Below are positions 1 through 12,618 of a DNA stretch of 64,000 nt, piece by piece. The position numbers and the translations under genes were made by a program. A model generated the notes under the pieces. The model saw nothing but the letters and a program-made list of their open reading frames with translations. It searched no databases and was not told where the DNA came from. The stretch is from Entamoeba invadens IP1 (taxonomy: Eukaryota; Evosea; Mastigamoebida; Endamoebidae): the NCBI RefSeq assembly GCF_000330505.1, contig NW_004440445.1:103424-167423 (forward strand), read 5' to 3'. The stretch's first letter is position 1. Every line of letters begins with the position of its first letter.

Positions 1-1103
1 AGTTACGAGCATCCTTCTTTCTCTAGCATCCCCATATTTCCTTTTACTGTAGTATATATAAGTTATTATAGAGTCAGTCTTTTAACGTTATCTAGTGGAC
101 AAAAAATAGATTCATTTTTGTCTAAACATCGGGCATTAGATAAAGCGTGAAAAACCTGAAACAATTGGGATGGATTTTTGGGACTGCTCCCCGAATTATT
201 CCATTTTTTATGGTCCAAAAGGCACCAGATAACTATAAAAGACAGACTGTATATTTAACAATATCATTGTACTTAAAAAAAATTTTTAAATTCTATAAAT
301 AATTCACAATTTAATTTTACTAAATATTACTGTGTACAAAACCATTTAAATATATTATATTTAATAGAATTCTTATTTGAAAATATATTACTGGAGTCTG
401 CATGTAAACGTTGTACGCCCATCTTTTTGAAGTTTTTCGATTTTATTTTTTTACGATTTTCCAAAAATGCTATTTTGCTTTTTTTTAATTACTCAAAAAT
501 TCCCAATAACTAGTCTAATTTGTGTTAAGTGTACAAAATTTAAGAAGACCAACTTTATAACTAATTAATGATTCAAATTCTGAATTAGTTAATATTATGA
601 AATTGTGTTTGTTAATTTTGTCATAAAATATAAAAATATAAATGGTTATTCCAATATCAAAACTTTAAATAATAAAGTTATTCTCCAAATGTTGTCACTC
701 CTTTTTTTATAAATATAATTTTAATGTATTGGGAAATTTTTTCCTGAAACTCTAGGAAATAGATGTTTCAGTTTTTTACCATTTTGTGAATTTTTGCCTA
801 AATTCTATAATTTAAACGATTCACTGTGTATTTTTTGTAAAGAGACAACTTTTGGAGATAGGAAATGTTAAGACTGACTCTATTATTCATTATTGTATAT
901 AAATAAAATAATAAAACCGGTTTTGTGAAAATAGGAAATTAATTTATTTTTAGATCACATAAGTTGACATAATTGCACCAAGTTTATTCAATATTTCCTT
1001 AAAACATCATTGTATAAGAATTCAGTTTATAACATTTTGTATGACTGTCTTATGTTTTGAAAGGTCTAATGAGTGGATATTAAACAAGAATTTTTAATAA
1101 TAA
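1..1103. other. AT-rich spacer with a MITE-like element
   Basis: No gene is supported here. Apart from the inverted-repeat element at 68-883 the stretch is AT-rich spacer with homopolymer runs. Confidence 0.5.
68..883. mobile_element. Possible non-autonomous DNA transposon with 14-bp TIRs
   Basis: ATAGAGTCAGTCTT at 68-81 is repeated perfectly in inverted orientation at 870-883, with looser similarity continuing inward. A second degraded inverted copy of the same end lies near 210-255. The 0.8-kb interval has no open frame. Terminal repeats around non-coding DNA suggest a MITE-like element. No target-site duplication could be confirmed, and the family is unknown. Confidence 0.4.
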
Positions 1104-2122
1104 ATGCACAAATATTTAACAAGACTCACCTTTTTTCTTATGATCTTAATGTGTTTTCTTTTAATATTATTCTTGGTTTCACTTCAAAATTCATCGAGAT
1201 TAACCAAATTTCAAATAAATTATGTTCACTTAAAGCATTTTTCGAACGAATATATCGATACTTCAAGATTTAACTACACGGATATTTGTGGGGATATATT
1301 TAAATACAACGCAAACTCTGAAAAAGATTATCTCATTGGATCTTATGAGTTTTATGATAAATGTTGTTCACCACAATTTTTAGAAAGCTTGGAAATGGCA
1401 AGAGTTGCAATGCCAAATTGCCATATCGTCATTATATTCTTTTCTGAATTACCAAAAAGATGCAAAAACGATTATAGAAAATTGATCAGTCTGAAAATAG
1501 AGTTTGTCAAAGTTACCAAAAAAGAAACAGATTACGCAGTTATTGCTCGGTTTATTTCATATCTTGATTTTGTTAGCACAAATTACAATAAAATAGACCG
1601 TATATTTTTAATGGATATTAGAATTGTGTTATTTTACTCGGATTTTTTCCAAACATTTTCAAATGATGAAATATCATGGTTAAGTGAATGTTATGGAACA
1701 AAAATTCCAGAACAATGTTTTGGGCCTTCAAACTTTCCAGACCACGCAAAGTGGTTATCCAATTTTATTTCCAAAGAAGTTTCTGACAATCTCACAAAGA
1801 AAAGAATTCCTTCATTAAATGGTGGGTTTGCTTTTGGTGGGGTTCAAAAAATGAAAAAAAAACACTCGAAATTATTAATGCACATATTGATAAATCAAAA
1901 ATGAAATGGGGGTACGACCAAGCATTGATCAATTGGCTCTTTTATAATGGTAAATTTAAAGAAGTTGATATGAAAAGTGTATTATGCGAACAAAGATAGT
2001 GTTATATTGGTATTGATGGGTATAAAGTAATAAACAAAACAATATTTTGGAACAATACAACATGTTCACCAGTAGCTTCACACAAATTTACAACAAACAC
2101 ACCAAATTGGATAGTTAGATAA
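1104..2122 (+). pseudogene. Glycosyltransferase-like type II membrane protein, broken
   Basis: The frame opens at ATG 1104 with a hydrophobic signal-anchor (about residues 8-27), followed by a lumenal-type domain. LNGGFAFGG near residue 240 and WGYDQALINWL downstream resemble the NGG and DQ motifs of small Golgi glycosyltransferases. The frame is lost at a nine-A run (1854-1862). The matching sequence continues in another frame, meets an in-frame TAG at 1997-1999, and ends at 2120-2122. Two lesions make this a pseudogene. The glycosyltransferase assignment rests on short motifs only. Confidence 0.6.
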
Positions 2123-5100
2123 TAGATTTTAAGTTGGGATTGATTATTTATATTGAGATTAATTGTTCTGATAACTAAACTCTTTTCATTAATTTGTCAC
2201 TGCCCTCAATTAGAGGTAAAAAAATGCAATTTTTACCTAAGATATTTAAATTTTATATATTTTCATTAGGTGTGGTTATATGAAAAATATAATTTCTTGA
2301 TGTTAAATTGAAACAAAAAAGTGTATGACCTCTTTATCATTTTGAAATTTATTTTATTTCCCTGTTATTTTTTCTTATCCATAAAATCGTCATTATTATT
2401 ACAATTTTTAGAAACAAAAAAAATCATTTTTAACACTAAAAAATAAAAACAATCATTTCACATTTTTATTATGATTAAAATATAAGGTAAAATGTATTTT
2501 ATTATTTATATTAAAATATGTTTTGGATATAAATGACATAATTCAATTTAATTTAATAAAGTAATTCGATTAATTGTTGATATTAAGTAAAATTGTTGAT
2601 CATTACCAAATTTTGTTGAAATTAAAATTAGTGTTTCAATTAATCACAAATGATAAAATGATTTGTAAATAATTGAACATTAAAAAATAAACAAATTTGA
2701 TGCAAAAAAATAAATAGTTAACATTTCAAGTTTTCCTGATATTATGATGTGTCAGTTTGTATATAATTATTATTGGAGTGACTTACTTGAAAATTACATC
2801 GATTTTTAAACAATTTCTGATTTAAAAAGTTGTATCGTTTCATTCATTTTAAAGATAAATGTGTTGATACAAATTAGATAACTGGAGAAACTTTGACAAA
2901 ATCAATTATTATATTCCCAATTGAAGAACAAATTGTTTATATTTATCAAAAGGTATATTTTTTGAAAATCATATAAATAATTGTAGAAATAAATTACGTA
3001 TAACAACTAATTTTAATAAAAGTCTTGACCTAACAAAGTCTAAAAAACAAAATTTAAAAACTTGTATTAATAAAAGAATTACAAAACAATACAATATACC
3101 AACATTTTAATCAATTAAGTAATAAACTGCTAAGATATTCAAAAATTAAAAACTGATCAATCAATAATTGGCCAGTTTGTAGTTGTTACTTTAATTCAAT
3201 AAAGCCATTGTAATTATATTTGAAAAGAACATTATAATATATAAATATTTACTAAAAACAATTTTTCAAAAGCATGTCATTTTTGTTTAAAAAATACCAC
3301 AAAAAATTAAACAAGTACATTGAAAGTTAAAGTAAACTGTTGTACAAAAAAATAAATTACATTAATGTTGCAAGACTAATGATAATAAGTAATTTATAAT
3401 ATTATTAATTTTTATTTTTTTTACAAAATCCTAACTGAAAAAATGACGCTTTTATGAAACAAGTTTATTATAAACTTTTCAACCCATTTTCATTTTTTTA
3501 AAATTTTTACATTAACACTTAAAATAATATTCTTGTTTTTAAACTAACCCATTTTCGTTAATATATAGCCATTTTTGATGTTTTTTATGTTTGCTTGTGT
3601 AATTTAATGAACATAATAAACAGTTAAAAAACAGGAAAAAATATAATTTTTTTAACTAGTTAACGATTGTTTAATGTTATTTAAGGTGTGAAAATGGATG
3701 TCATTTAAATACAGAATGAAAGATTTTTTTACTTAGATTTTTTTTAATAATTGAACAAATTAAAGTTACTTTCTTTCTTGATTAAAAAAGTCACTTTAAT
3801 ATCCAACAAATATTTATATATAATTTTAACTTGTTAAATAACACCAATCAAGTAAAGTAATTAAACAACTGAAAATATTTTTAATGTTTTATATATGTAC
3901 CAAAACATGTTGTTGATTGTTTGAAAATAGTTTTAGTTTTGTCTTTGAAACTTGGTTTCATTTTCTTAAAAATTTTAACTTCTTTGCAATCAATTTGTTC
4001 GATATTTTTTGGTGTTTTTGACATAACTAAACAATATTTTCAATAATGTAAAATGATGTGCTCAGTTTTTTTATTGGTCGACACAAGTAAATTTTGATAA
4101 TTCTCAAATTGAACATTCTTAGAAAAACATTTATTTAAAAAGGCATTAATGCTAGTTTTATCAACCTTACATTCATTAATACAAAAAATAGATATTTGAT
4201 TCGACAATGTCGACCATATGTGTGTATCTTTTCAAAACTGTTTTAAAGTGTCACATTATTTGATATAAAGTTCAACCAAATTGAATGTCACACATACAAA
4301 AACTACATTTTCAAATCTCTTACAAATTTGCAATTTTCCAATTGAAAGACACCACAAGTTATGTTTGATAAATCTGCAAAATTTCCACAAAAGTTAATGC
4401 TTTTAAGACTTTTTAACGAATATTTTTTGGATAATATAATAACTTAGTGACTTGATTTGTTCGATACCATTTTATCTGTTTTGGTATTTATTATAATATT
4501 AAAGTTAGAGTATTTATATTTTAATATAGATTGTATCATATATAATTTTTCTTCAGAGCACTCAAATAAAGTAACATTCAAGTTGTTTTTTAGATATTTA
4601 AATTCGAATATAAATTGATCACTTCTTTCAAAAAAGTGCCACATAGTTCATATTTGTTCAAACGTGCTCATTGCAATTAATTAGAATGATATTCTTTTCA
4701 CATTTTTTATTAATAAACACCTCCAAGTTTTTTTATGTCAAACATGTTTATCATTTTGAACTTTTCAAATTTCTCAAAGTGAAAATTGCTGTTTCCAAAC
4801 AAATACAACTCTTCAACATTTACAAATGTAAAAGTGTTTATCACTTTGACTTATATTTTTGTTTCTTTTCTTCATCTTTATCGTTTTTATATAGACTGTT
4901 GAGTTGTACATAACAACAATCTACACAGTCTCGACACTTTGAGTAAATTGTCCTTTAATTTCGTTGGCTTTATAATTTTTAACTATTAATGATTTTGGTA
5001 AATTGACTCATTTTATAATGTTTATCAAGTAAAATTGAAATTTTTTGCTCACAAAAAAGTGTTTTAACATATTATAAATAAATTAATTCAACTCAAATAG

Positions 5101-5961
5101 CAATGATCCTTTTCTAAAAACATATTTCTAACAAAACTATTTTCGAAAATTGTTTCAATTTTAATGTAAATAATTAAGGTTGGTCATTTTATTAACAATG
5201 AATTTTATACTATTATTTTAATATAAAAGGTTGCAACGTCTCCAAATTTCATCATTTATTCATTGTTGTAATTTTTACAATTTTTTTTAAAAGAAACACA
5301 TTTAAATGACCTTTCATAAAACGTCCAATCAATGATTATTTGTATTAAATTCTTTATTGGAAGCTTGTTGATCATTTTGGAAATATTTTGTTGTGTTTTT
5401 TTTCAAATGTCATGTATGCCTTTTCAAAAAGCATTGTTTCAAAAGAATTGAATATATTATTTGAAAATTATTTGTTAAACCCATCAGAATTTGTGTATTT
5501 TTCAAAAAAGTCCACAAAATCAACGAACATGTTTATAGACATCAAAATATTTGACAGAGGGATTTAATAATTAATAAAAACTTCTTTTTGTGTAATAATT
5601 TGTTTGGGAGTTGATCAAAATGTTTAGATTAATCAAAGATTATTCAACATTATATTTTTACAATAAAAACTTTTTGCCAAAAATAATTACCAAAACAAAT
5701 GTATAATACTGGACACCATGACAGAATTTTGAAAACCTGTTTATTTTTTAATTTTGGTATTTTTGTTAATATCTATTAAAAAATTTAATTTGTTTTTATA
5801 TATTTTAGTCCATTTTCCAAATCATATTTTAATTTTAAAAAAACCATCTAATTAAATTTTTATAATTATATTTATTAACGATAATAGCTTTCATTAAGCT
5901 TTTATCTAACCACAAAAAAATAAAAAAAAAATAAATTGAAGCATATCAAATAAAACATATA
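2123..5961. other. Long AT-rich spacer, no convincing gene
   Basis: This 3.8-kb stretch is extremely AT-rich and full of stop codons in all frames. Short minus-strand frames at about 3,880-4,030 and 4,444-4,644 have slightly more balanced codons and may be relics of an old gene. They carry no recognisable motif and are too short to name. Confidence 0.5.
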
Positions 5962-7878
5962 ATGATCAAGTTGGACCGTTACTCGATGATGATTGTTTCA
6001 AAATATTTTTATTCAGTTGGAGACTTCATTAAATTGATAAAAGTTTGCAAGAAATTTGAAGATATTCCTGCGATGTTTCATTATAACCCAATTCCTCTCA
6101 ATCGCAAAGAAAAACTTTTTTCAAATGTTGAAACACTGGTGATCCATGCCAAAAATGAACACATCATTCCTGGGTATTTCAAATACGTCATTAAATATGA
6201 AATTGATTACCAAAAGTATCTTAAAAGTAAAACTGAACATCCAAATTACATTTACGAAAAAGTCTGCTACAACCAAAATGACAGACACGATAACACAAGT
6301 TTTGTTGGTGCAACCATTTTTGGGCGCTATACTTTTGCCGAAAATAAATTCAGTTTTCCTTCCTTATTTGATGCTACGGGTGTTAAAATATTTAAATTTG
6401 GTTGTTTTAATAACAATACCAATTTAGTCGAAATCAAACTCGACAAAAACCTCGTTGAGTTGCCTGATTATTGTTTTGATAAATGTTCCAAATTAAAAAG
6501 TATTGATTTATCAAATGTTTTGATTATTGGTGATTCTTGTTTCTTTGAATGCAAATCACTCACCTCAATAACATTTTCGGGGTATTTGAAAACCATAAGT
6601 GAAAACGCTTTAATTGGCGTCACATCACTCCAAAGCGTCGTTTTCACTGATTTTGATTTTATTACAAAAAGTCAATGTTTTAAAAATTGTTTAATTAATA
6701 TCACCGTTTCAAAACATTTTGGCGATCTTCCACATAAAGTTATCATTACAAAAGAAGACGTTTTTAACGGATACACATTATGTTTGGATGACGAAAAATA
6801 CGAACCGTCAATTGAAAGTTGCCCAATAGAGGTGTTGAATTTTGACGCATTTAAAGATAAAAATGGGATGAATACTTTCTGTTTGCCGACTACAGTCACT
6901 GAGATTAGAAGTGGTTGTTTTTCAAATTGCGACTTAAAACAACTTGATTTATCACATGTTAACGTTTTCGAGTATTCTATTATGAACGAACTGACTGCAC
7001 TGACTTTCCACACAAAACTGGATCCAAATTTTCTTTGTAAAATGCCAAATCTCAAAAATGTAAAATTGATAGGAGGAACACAAGTAGAGAAGTCACCATG
7101 CTTTTTACATGACGTGTTTGAATCTTGTGGATATTCTGTTGAAACATATTCTTTTTATAATGAAGATGTCATTTTATATGGAGGAATGGTACCTACCTTT
7201 TGCAAGCAAATAGAATATGAAGCGATGTGCTATATTGGGGTCAGTGAAATTTGTATTCCAACATCTGTTACTTTTATTTCCTGGAATTTCACATATTGTG
7301 ACAATTTGAAGAAAATAACGATATTGGGTAACAATGTCATACTGCCAGAACCCATTGCGAGTTATTGTGATCAACTTGAGGAGGCTATAATATATACAAA
7401 TTGTGGCGGGGTTAGAAATTTCAGACGTTGCGATAAATTAAGAAAAATCACTTTTAGGACATTGCCAACAATCAAAGAGAACGAAAAACAAACACAAAAT
7501 GAAATTGAAGAATGTTCTAGTTTGAAAGAAATCGTGATCGAAAACTCACCGAAGGACGGAATTATACATGAAAGTGTCACTTATTTTATTTACAATTTCT
7601 TTAAAAACGAATTTAAATTTGTTGGTGATGTAGTTTTTGTAAAAAGTGAAACAATTTGGAATGAACAAGAAGACGATCAGTCTGTTGAATACGAAATACC
7701 AGAGGGGGTCACTGTGATCGGATCTCACGCTTTGGATTACAAAGATTATGTTCGAGTAATAATACCAAAAAGTGTAAGACTTATTCAAAAAAATGCATTT
7801 TATAAATGCGAAAAACTAGAAACGATAGAAGGAATAACTAAAGACGTTAAGTTGGAAGAAGGGTGGCTAAGTAAATAA
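5962..7878 (+). CDS. BspA-like leucine-rich repeat protein
   Basis: This is a 638-residue intact frame. The N-terminal 60 residues (MIKLDRYSMMIVSKYFYSVG...) match the F-box-like head typical of Entamoeba BspA-family proteins as I know them. The rest is built of TpLRR-type repeats of about 23 residues with the pattern I-G--CF--C-SL--I-F, clearest at residues 150-220, 300-360 and 590-630. There is no signal peptide or transmembrane segment. BspA-like proteins form a large family in Entamoeba; some are surface-associated despite lacking a signal. The ligand cannot be predicted. Confidence 0.85.
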   Translation: MIKLDRYSMMIVSKYFYSVGDFIKLIKVCKKFEDIPAMFHYNPIPLNRKEKLFSNVETLVIHAKNEHIIPGYFKYVIKYEIDYQKYLKSKTEHPNYIYEKVCYNQNDRHDNTSFVGATIFGRYTFAENKFSFPSLFDATGVKIFKFGCFNNNTNLVEIKLDKNLVELPDYCFDKCSKLKSIDLSNVLIIGDSCFFECKSLTSITFSGYLKTISENALIGVTSLQSVVFTDFDFITKSQCFKNCLINITVSKHFGDLPHKVIITKEDVFNGYTLCLDDEKYEPSIESCPIEVLNFDAFKDKNGMNTFCLPTTVTEIRSGCFSNCDLKQLDLSHVNVFEYSIMNELTALTFHTKLDPNFLCKMPNLKNVKLIGGTQVEKSPCFLHDVFESCGYSVETYSFYNEDVILYGGMVPTFCKQIEYEAMCYIGVSEICIPTSVTFISWNFTYCDNLKKITILGNNVILPEPIASYCDQLEEAIIYTNCGGVRNFRRCDKLRKITFRTLPTIKENEKQTQNEIEECSSLKEIVIENSPKDGIIHESVTYFIYNFFKNEFKFVGDVVFVKSETIWNEQEDDQSVEYEIPEGVTVIGSHALDYKDYVRVIIPKSVRLIQKNAFYKCEKLETIEGITKDVKLEEGWLSK

Positions 7879-7940
7879 CAGTACCACATTTGAATTTATT
7901 TAACTTGATAACTTTTAGTATATTTTAATATTATATATAA

Positions 7941-8119
7941 AGTAAAACCTCCCAAGAGCGGGATGGTGTGGTAATTTTATTCTCTCAAGAGCGGGAAATT
8001 TTAGCCAATCAAATTTTAAACCCGCTCGGCAGAGTACTCTATTTTTAGTTTCATCTAAAAAATCACGCTCTTGAGAGAACCAAATTTTTAGAGGTACTTC
8101 TCTTGGGAGGTTTTACTGT
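7941..8119. mobile_element. MITE with 18-bp perfect TIRs
   Basis: AGTAAAACCTCCCAAGAG at 7941-7958 is exactly inverted at 8102-8119. A second inner inverted pair (TCTCTCAAGAGCG and CGCTCTTGAGAGA) lies inside. The element is about 180 bp, non-coding, and sits in AT-rich DNA just after the BspA-like gene. Size, terminal repeats and lack of coding sequence fit a Tc1/mariner-type MITE. A clean TA duplication is not obvious. Confidence 0.65.
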
Positions 8120-8213
8120 GTTATATTATTTGTTTTTACAAAACTTAAAAAATTGTTTTTGAATTATATTTATAAATAATTGTATTTTTTTAATTAAAAA
8201 AATGAAAATAAAA

Positions 8214-9331
8214 TTAGTGTTTGCTTTCATAGATAGCACTTCCCTTTTCTTCGTATTCTCTTTTAGAAATGTAAGTGGTTGTTGATAAATCTGCTAAAGT
8301 AGCACAACCATGAAAAGCACCATAAATTCTGTTACTTAAAGCAACTAAACGAGTGTTTACATATTCAGGAACAAGTTCTTTGGTTTCCTTTTAAGTCTAT
8401 TGAGAAAACCATCATACATTGTATTACCACCAGTTATTATAATATTGTCATAAAGATCCTCTCTCGTATCGATAGGGCAATGTTTAATAGTATCTACTTT
8501 TATTTTTGGGATACCATCCTGTTGATGTTTTCCAGTAATATCCACAAAGTTTTCAGGTTGGAACATAACATTTGTAGCCAAGAATGTTTCTTTTGCCAAA
8601 TTCAATTTGGATTTATCAGGCAATTCATATTGTTTCAAAAAACTTTTATCTTCTTTTTCAAGTTCTTTGTTGACATCTTGAGTAACGTAACACATCTTTT
8701 TTATAATATCATAAATGGTGCCAAAATCAAGATTGAAATAGTTATTACGTTGTATTAGTGATTTAAATACATTGAATACATCAGCTCCACCAAAAAGAGT
8801 TTTATAACTGTGATTATAGTCAGGTTTTTCATAATAAATGGGAAGTACTCTTGTAAACACATCACCAATATCAACAACCAAACCGTTAACTCTACATACT
8901 GAATATACTGAAGCTGAACTGGGCGTTTCATAGTGAAGATTTGGAACTTCAAAATTTTCAAACATTATTTGGGCCATTTCTGCTCGAGTTGAATTAGAAT
9001 CAATGAAATCTTCAGTCATGAAAATGTCGTGGGTATGACTGTCACCCTTGCATTGGGTTTTGAAAATGTAATCATAAACCTTCGAAAGACAGTCTTTATT
9101 TTTTAATTTTCCCAATTCAAAAGGAGCCGAAACACTGTAGTCAAATCGTTTTTCTAAAGCTTCGGAACCAACTAAATAATCATTGTTATTGTTTTTATTT
9201 GCAGCAATGATGTTTGGAAACACCAAATCTACAGTTTGATATTCTCTATTTGGAAATCCAACTTTCATTTCATGGGAGCCATTATCAATAACAAGAGCGG
9301 GTATGTACTCTTCTTTTTCTTCCGATATTTG
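8214..9331 (-). pseudogene. Divergent actin, frameshifted and lacking a start
   Basis: The minus-strand frame reads through an actin fold. ALVIDNGSHEMKVGF matches the N-terminal phosphate loop, VVDIGD the second loop, and ITGGNTM the ITGG motif of actins. No ATG precedes the conserved N-terminus before an in-frame TAG near 9,335. Near 8,375 a one-base shift in an A-rich stretch moves the C-terminus to another frame, where STTTYISKREYEEKG matches the actin C-terminal segment and ends at 8214. Many insertions and substitutions show it was already far from conventional actin. An upstream spliced exon cannot be excluded, but the frameshift argues for a pseudogene. Confidence 0.75.
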
Positions 9332-10094
9332 CGTTTTAACCTATATTTCTATGTTTTTATATACAATAGTTAACTACACTTTGTGTAATTTCAAATTTCT
9401 GTTATATTATAATTTATTTTTCATTTATAAATTGTTTAATGACTGTTTTAATGTGTGTAAATAAAATTTATGAAAATGATATTATTTAGATAATAATTAA
9501 TATTATTGTTGTGTGTAAAACACTTGAATTTTATATGATAACTTTGATGTGATATATTCTAATCATAATACATGAATTAATATATATCTTTTGAGATTAA
9601 TTGTTAAACAATATAAATTTTAACAATAAATTTTACAAGACAGACTAATTTCACCAAAAATACACAATAAAATATAGTGTAAATCACCTCATATCTTCTA
9701 AATATTTAAAATGAAAGTATACCACATATAAAAATCAATTTATTTATTTTAAAAACCCGTCACACAAACAAAACATATTTTCTCTATACCATAAACCAAA
9801 AACAGGACCATGAACAGACCAAAGAAAATAATTGACATAGTGTTTTTTACTATTGATCAGCAAAAGAAAAAGCCTTGAAAATATTGCCATAAATATCCTC
9901 AACTTCTGAGTGGACCCATGTTTTTTTTCTATTTTTACTGGACCACCAACAGACCATTTTTTGGTCTTCATTTTTTGTATTAACAAATCAAAAGTGCATT
10001 TAAAGATATTTTTTGCAATAAAAGTAAAACAATAACTTCAAACACAAGTGAGGTTAAACAATCAAAATAAAACCACAAATACTCAAAAATAAAT
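9332..10094. other. AT-rich spacer
   Basis: No gene supported. A small minus-strand open frame at 9,744-9,986 has no recognisable motif and no context for translation. Confidence 0.5.
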
Positions 10095-10430
10095 ATGCAA
10101 CAATTACCTTTAAAAGATTGCACGAGAAAATTCTGTCGGGTGAAATATAAGTTACACAATTACACAACTATTATTTATGTCAAATTAATAACGAAGAAAT
10201 ATACGAAAGTATTCTTCTTGATTATTGTAATGAATATCAACTTAAAAATTTGGAAGAAGCATTTAAAGGACCATTTGGATTAACTGAGAAGACTTGTGAT
10301 GTGTTAATTGGAAGTGGAACTTCAACAAAACAAACATTTTTATTACCAATTGATTATGTTGAGGAAGATAAAAATGATGTATTCATGAAAGAGGTAAGAA
10401 TGTTTATGAAACAAACAACCTCATAATAAG
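10095..10430 (+). pseudogene. Unidentified coding relic
   Basis: Two overlapping plus-strand frames have coding-like composition. One begins at ATG 10,095. The other (about 10,165-10,425) reads acidic, leucine-rich segments such as ESILLDYCNEYQLKNLEEAF. They look like one short gene remnant split by a frame change, upstream of the mariner relic. I do not recognise the family. Confidence 0.3.
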
Positions 10431-10449
10431 ATATCATTTCAGTTAAGTC

Positions 10450-11494
10450 AAAAAATCTATTGTTGAATTCAGCTATCATAATACTTGATAAAGAAGTGTC
10501 AAAAGAAGTAAATATAGAAAAATGTATTAAAAGTGGAATTTGCACTCCCAATAATATCATCCGTGCTTTAAGAGAAAATGGTATAGTAGCACCTGGCAAG
10601 GCTCGAATATACAAATACTTTGATTTAAAACGGTCTTTTTTGTTAAAAAAGTTCAACAACAACGAGATAAAATAAAAAGGTTGGTGATAAAACGAACTAA
10701 AAAATATCCCAAAGAAAGTGGTATTCAATGTGCCAAAAATTGTCAAAATTCCATAAAACAAAGGTTTCAGCTACAACAGTCAACAGAATACGAAAAATAA
10801 CTTTACATATAAAATTTCACCGAAAAAAACCACTCCTTTCTTTAAAAAATATATTGGATAGAAAAAGCTTTGTAACTGCTGAATTGAAAATGATTCAAAA
10901 TATAGAAAAAAGTGGGAAAAAACCTCGCAAAATCGTGTATGCAGATGAATGTAGATTTTGTCTTGTGAAAGATTGTCGATCCAACCACATTCTGAAAATT
11001 CCAAATATTACACTTTTCTTCCAAAACACACTGCATCTGTGATGGTTTTTGGAGCCATTGGTCCTAATTATAAAAGTAAGTTAATTCGGTTGCACGGAAA
11101 AATCAATGCAGACAAATACATACAAATGTTCAAAGAAAATGATTTAATCAATTCTATTCAAAAGAAGTGTGGGAAAAATCCATTTTTATGCAAGACAACG
11201 CCCCTCTACACAAATCAAAAAAAAACACCAAAATATTTATATGACAATAAATTTAAATTACTTCAGGGATGGCCAGGAAATTCCCCAGATTTAAATCCAA
11301 TTGAAAATGTCTGGTCAATAATTAAAAGATGAATTGAGATTACAGCTGGAATGAATGAAATGGAAATTTTTCAAAACGTTGAAAAAATGTGGAATAAAAT
11401 AGGACGCAAAGAAATAAACACACCTATTGAATCTTATAAAAGGAGACTTGAAATTTGTAAAATTAATCACTTTCAAACGATCAAACAGTGGTGA
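10450..11494 (+). pseudogene. Tc1/mariner-family transposase, multiply broken
   Basis: Transposase sequence is spread over at least three frames. The first part (from 10,460) has a helix-turn-helix-like N-terminus. VYADEC near 10,935 fits the first catalytic Asp. QDNAPLHKSK, in a third frame near 11,195, matches the second Asp motif. WPGNSPDLNPIENVW near 11,270-11,315 is the hallmark of mariner/Tc1 elements. An in-frame TGA follows at 11,330, and the frame continues to 11,494. Mariner-type elements are established in Entamoeba. This copy cannot make active protein. Confidence 0.85.
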
Positions 11495-12198
11495 AATTAA
11501 TAAGATGATTATTATTAAGTTTTCATATAAAAAACATTTAATATTATAAGTTTTGTTGTTGTTTCTAATAATATATAATTTATAATATAAATTATCGTTC
11601 GTTATTTATTTATACTTTTACAAAATAATTTAACAATCGAAATCATTTTGGGGAAGTTATAATTTAAAAAGTGTCTCAAAAAAGTATTTTGGTAAAATAA
11701 ATAAATAATGATAATAAATAAAAAAGTACTTTTAAAACATTATTATATTTTGAAAAAAACAAACCAAAGAAAAAATAAGGTTTTTGATTTGTGGTATACA
11801 AATATATTAATAATAATATTTCTCGAAGATGAACTTTTTGCTTTATTAATAATTTAAAGATATGCATTAATTAATGGATAAAGTTTTATTCTAAAAATAT
11901 AATTCCATGAAATTATTTTTTTTAAACGATTAATTGTGGTCGTTATATAAATTCAGATTTTATACAGAACTCATTATTTATAATACTTTATTGTATTATT
12001 TTATTTTCATATTTATATTATAAATTATACAATTTATTCCGAGTTGTAAATATATATTTGTTAACAATAATAAAAAAACGAATTTGTTATACATTGACTA
12101 ATTAAATTAAAAAGAATTTAATAATATAATAAAATATATGGTTATTTTCAAAAAGTAAAAAGCAAGTTCAAACAAAACATAAGTATTATTATTAAGAA
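11495..12198. other. AT-rich spacer before the tRNA cluster
   Basis: Very AT-rich sequence without supported genes; no tandem repeat of the following tRNA unit was seen. Confidence 0.5.
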
Positions 12199-12272
12199 GG
12201 TTTCGTGGTGTAGTTGGTTATCACATCAGTTTTACGTACTGAGGGTCCCCGGTTCAATCCCGGGCGGAACCA
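12199..12272 (+). tRNA. tRNA-Val (anticodon TAC)
   Basis: A full 74-nt cloverleaf can be drawn. The acceptor is GGTTTCG/CGGAACC, and the anticodon stem TCAGT/ACTGA encloses loop TTTACGT, so the anticodon is TAC. The T loop is GGTTCAATCC. No CCA is encoded beyond the discriminator A, and no intron is present. The body is nearly identical to the two other Val genes at 13,910 and 14,120. Confidence 0.93.
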
Positions 12273-12375
12273 CTTTTTAATTCATATTATTCTTCTTTAC
12301 ATTCTCATAATGTGTTTTTTATTACAAAAAATATAAAACGCTCAACAAATGACTTAAAAGTATAAAATATAAAAA

Positions 12376-12447
12376 CAGCGGAGGGAAGTTTCGATCAACC
12401 GACCTGCAAGTTATGAGCCTGCCGCGCTACCACTGCGCCACCCCGCT
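12376..12447 (-). tRNA. Initiator tRNA-Met (CAT)
   Basis: The minus strand folds with acceptor AGCGGGG/CTCCGCT and anticodon stem GCAGG/CTTGC around loop CTCATAA, so the anticodon is CAT. The T loop contains GATCGAAAC in place of the usual TTC, a eukaryotic initiator hallmark, and the acceptor begins with A, also typical of initiator tRNA. Confidence 0.9.
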
Positions 12448-12546
12448 TTCACATATATAATATTTCAATGATTTTAGGTGATAGCTTTAATTATAATACT
12501 ATTTTTGTTATTTTTATAAACATCAAGACTATAATAAAACAAAAAG

Positions 12547-12618
12547 TTCCATCGCCGGGAATTGAACCCGGGGCGCAAACGTGAGAGGCTTGCATGTTAC
12601 CAACTACACCACAATGGA
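12547..12618 (-). tRNA. tRNA-Glu (CTC)
   Basis: Acceptor TCCATTG/CGATGGA and anticodon stem CAAGC/GTTTG with loop CTCTCAC give anticodon CTC. The T arm GGGTTCAATTCCC is canonical. There is no intron. Confidence 0.92.

Noticed and set aside
4444..4644. 66-aa minus-strand frame in the long spacer
   Set aside because: Too short, no motif, and the surroundings are full of stops; noted only as a possible relic.
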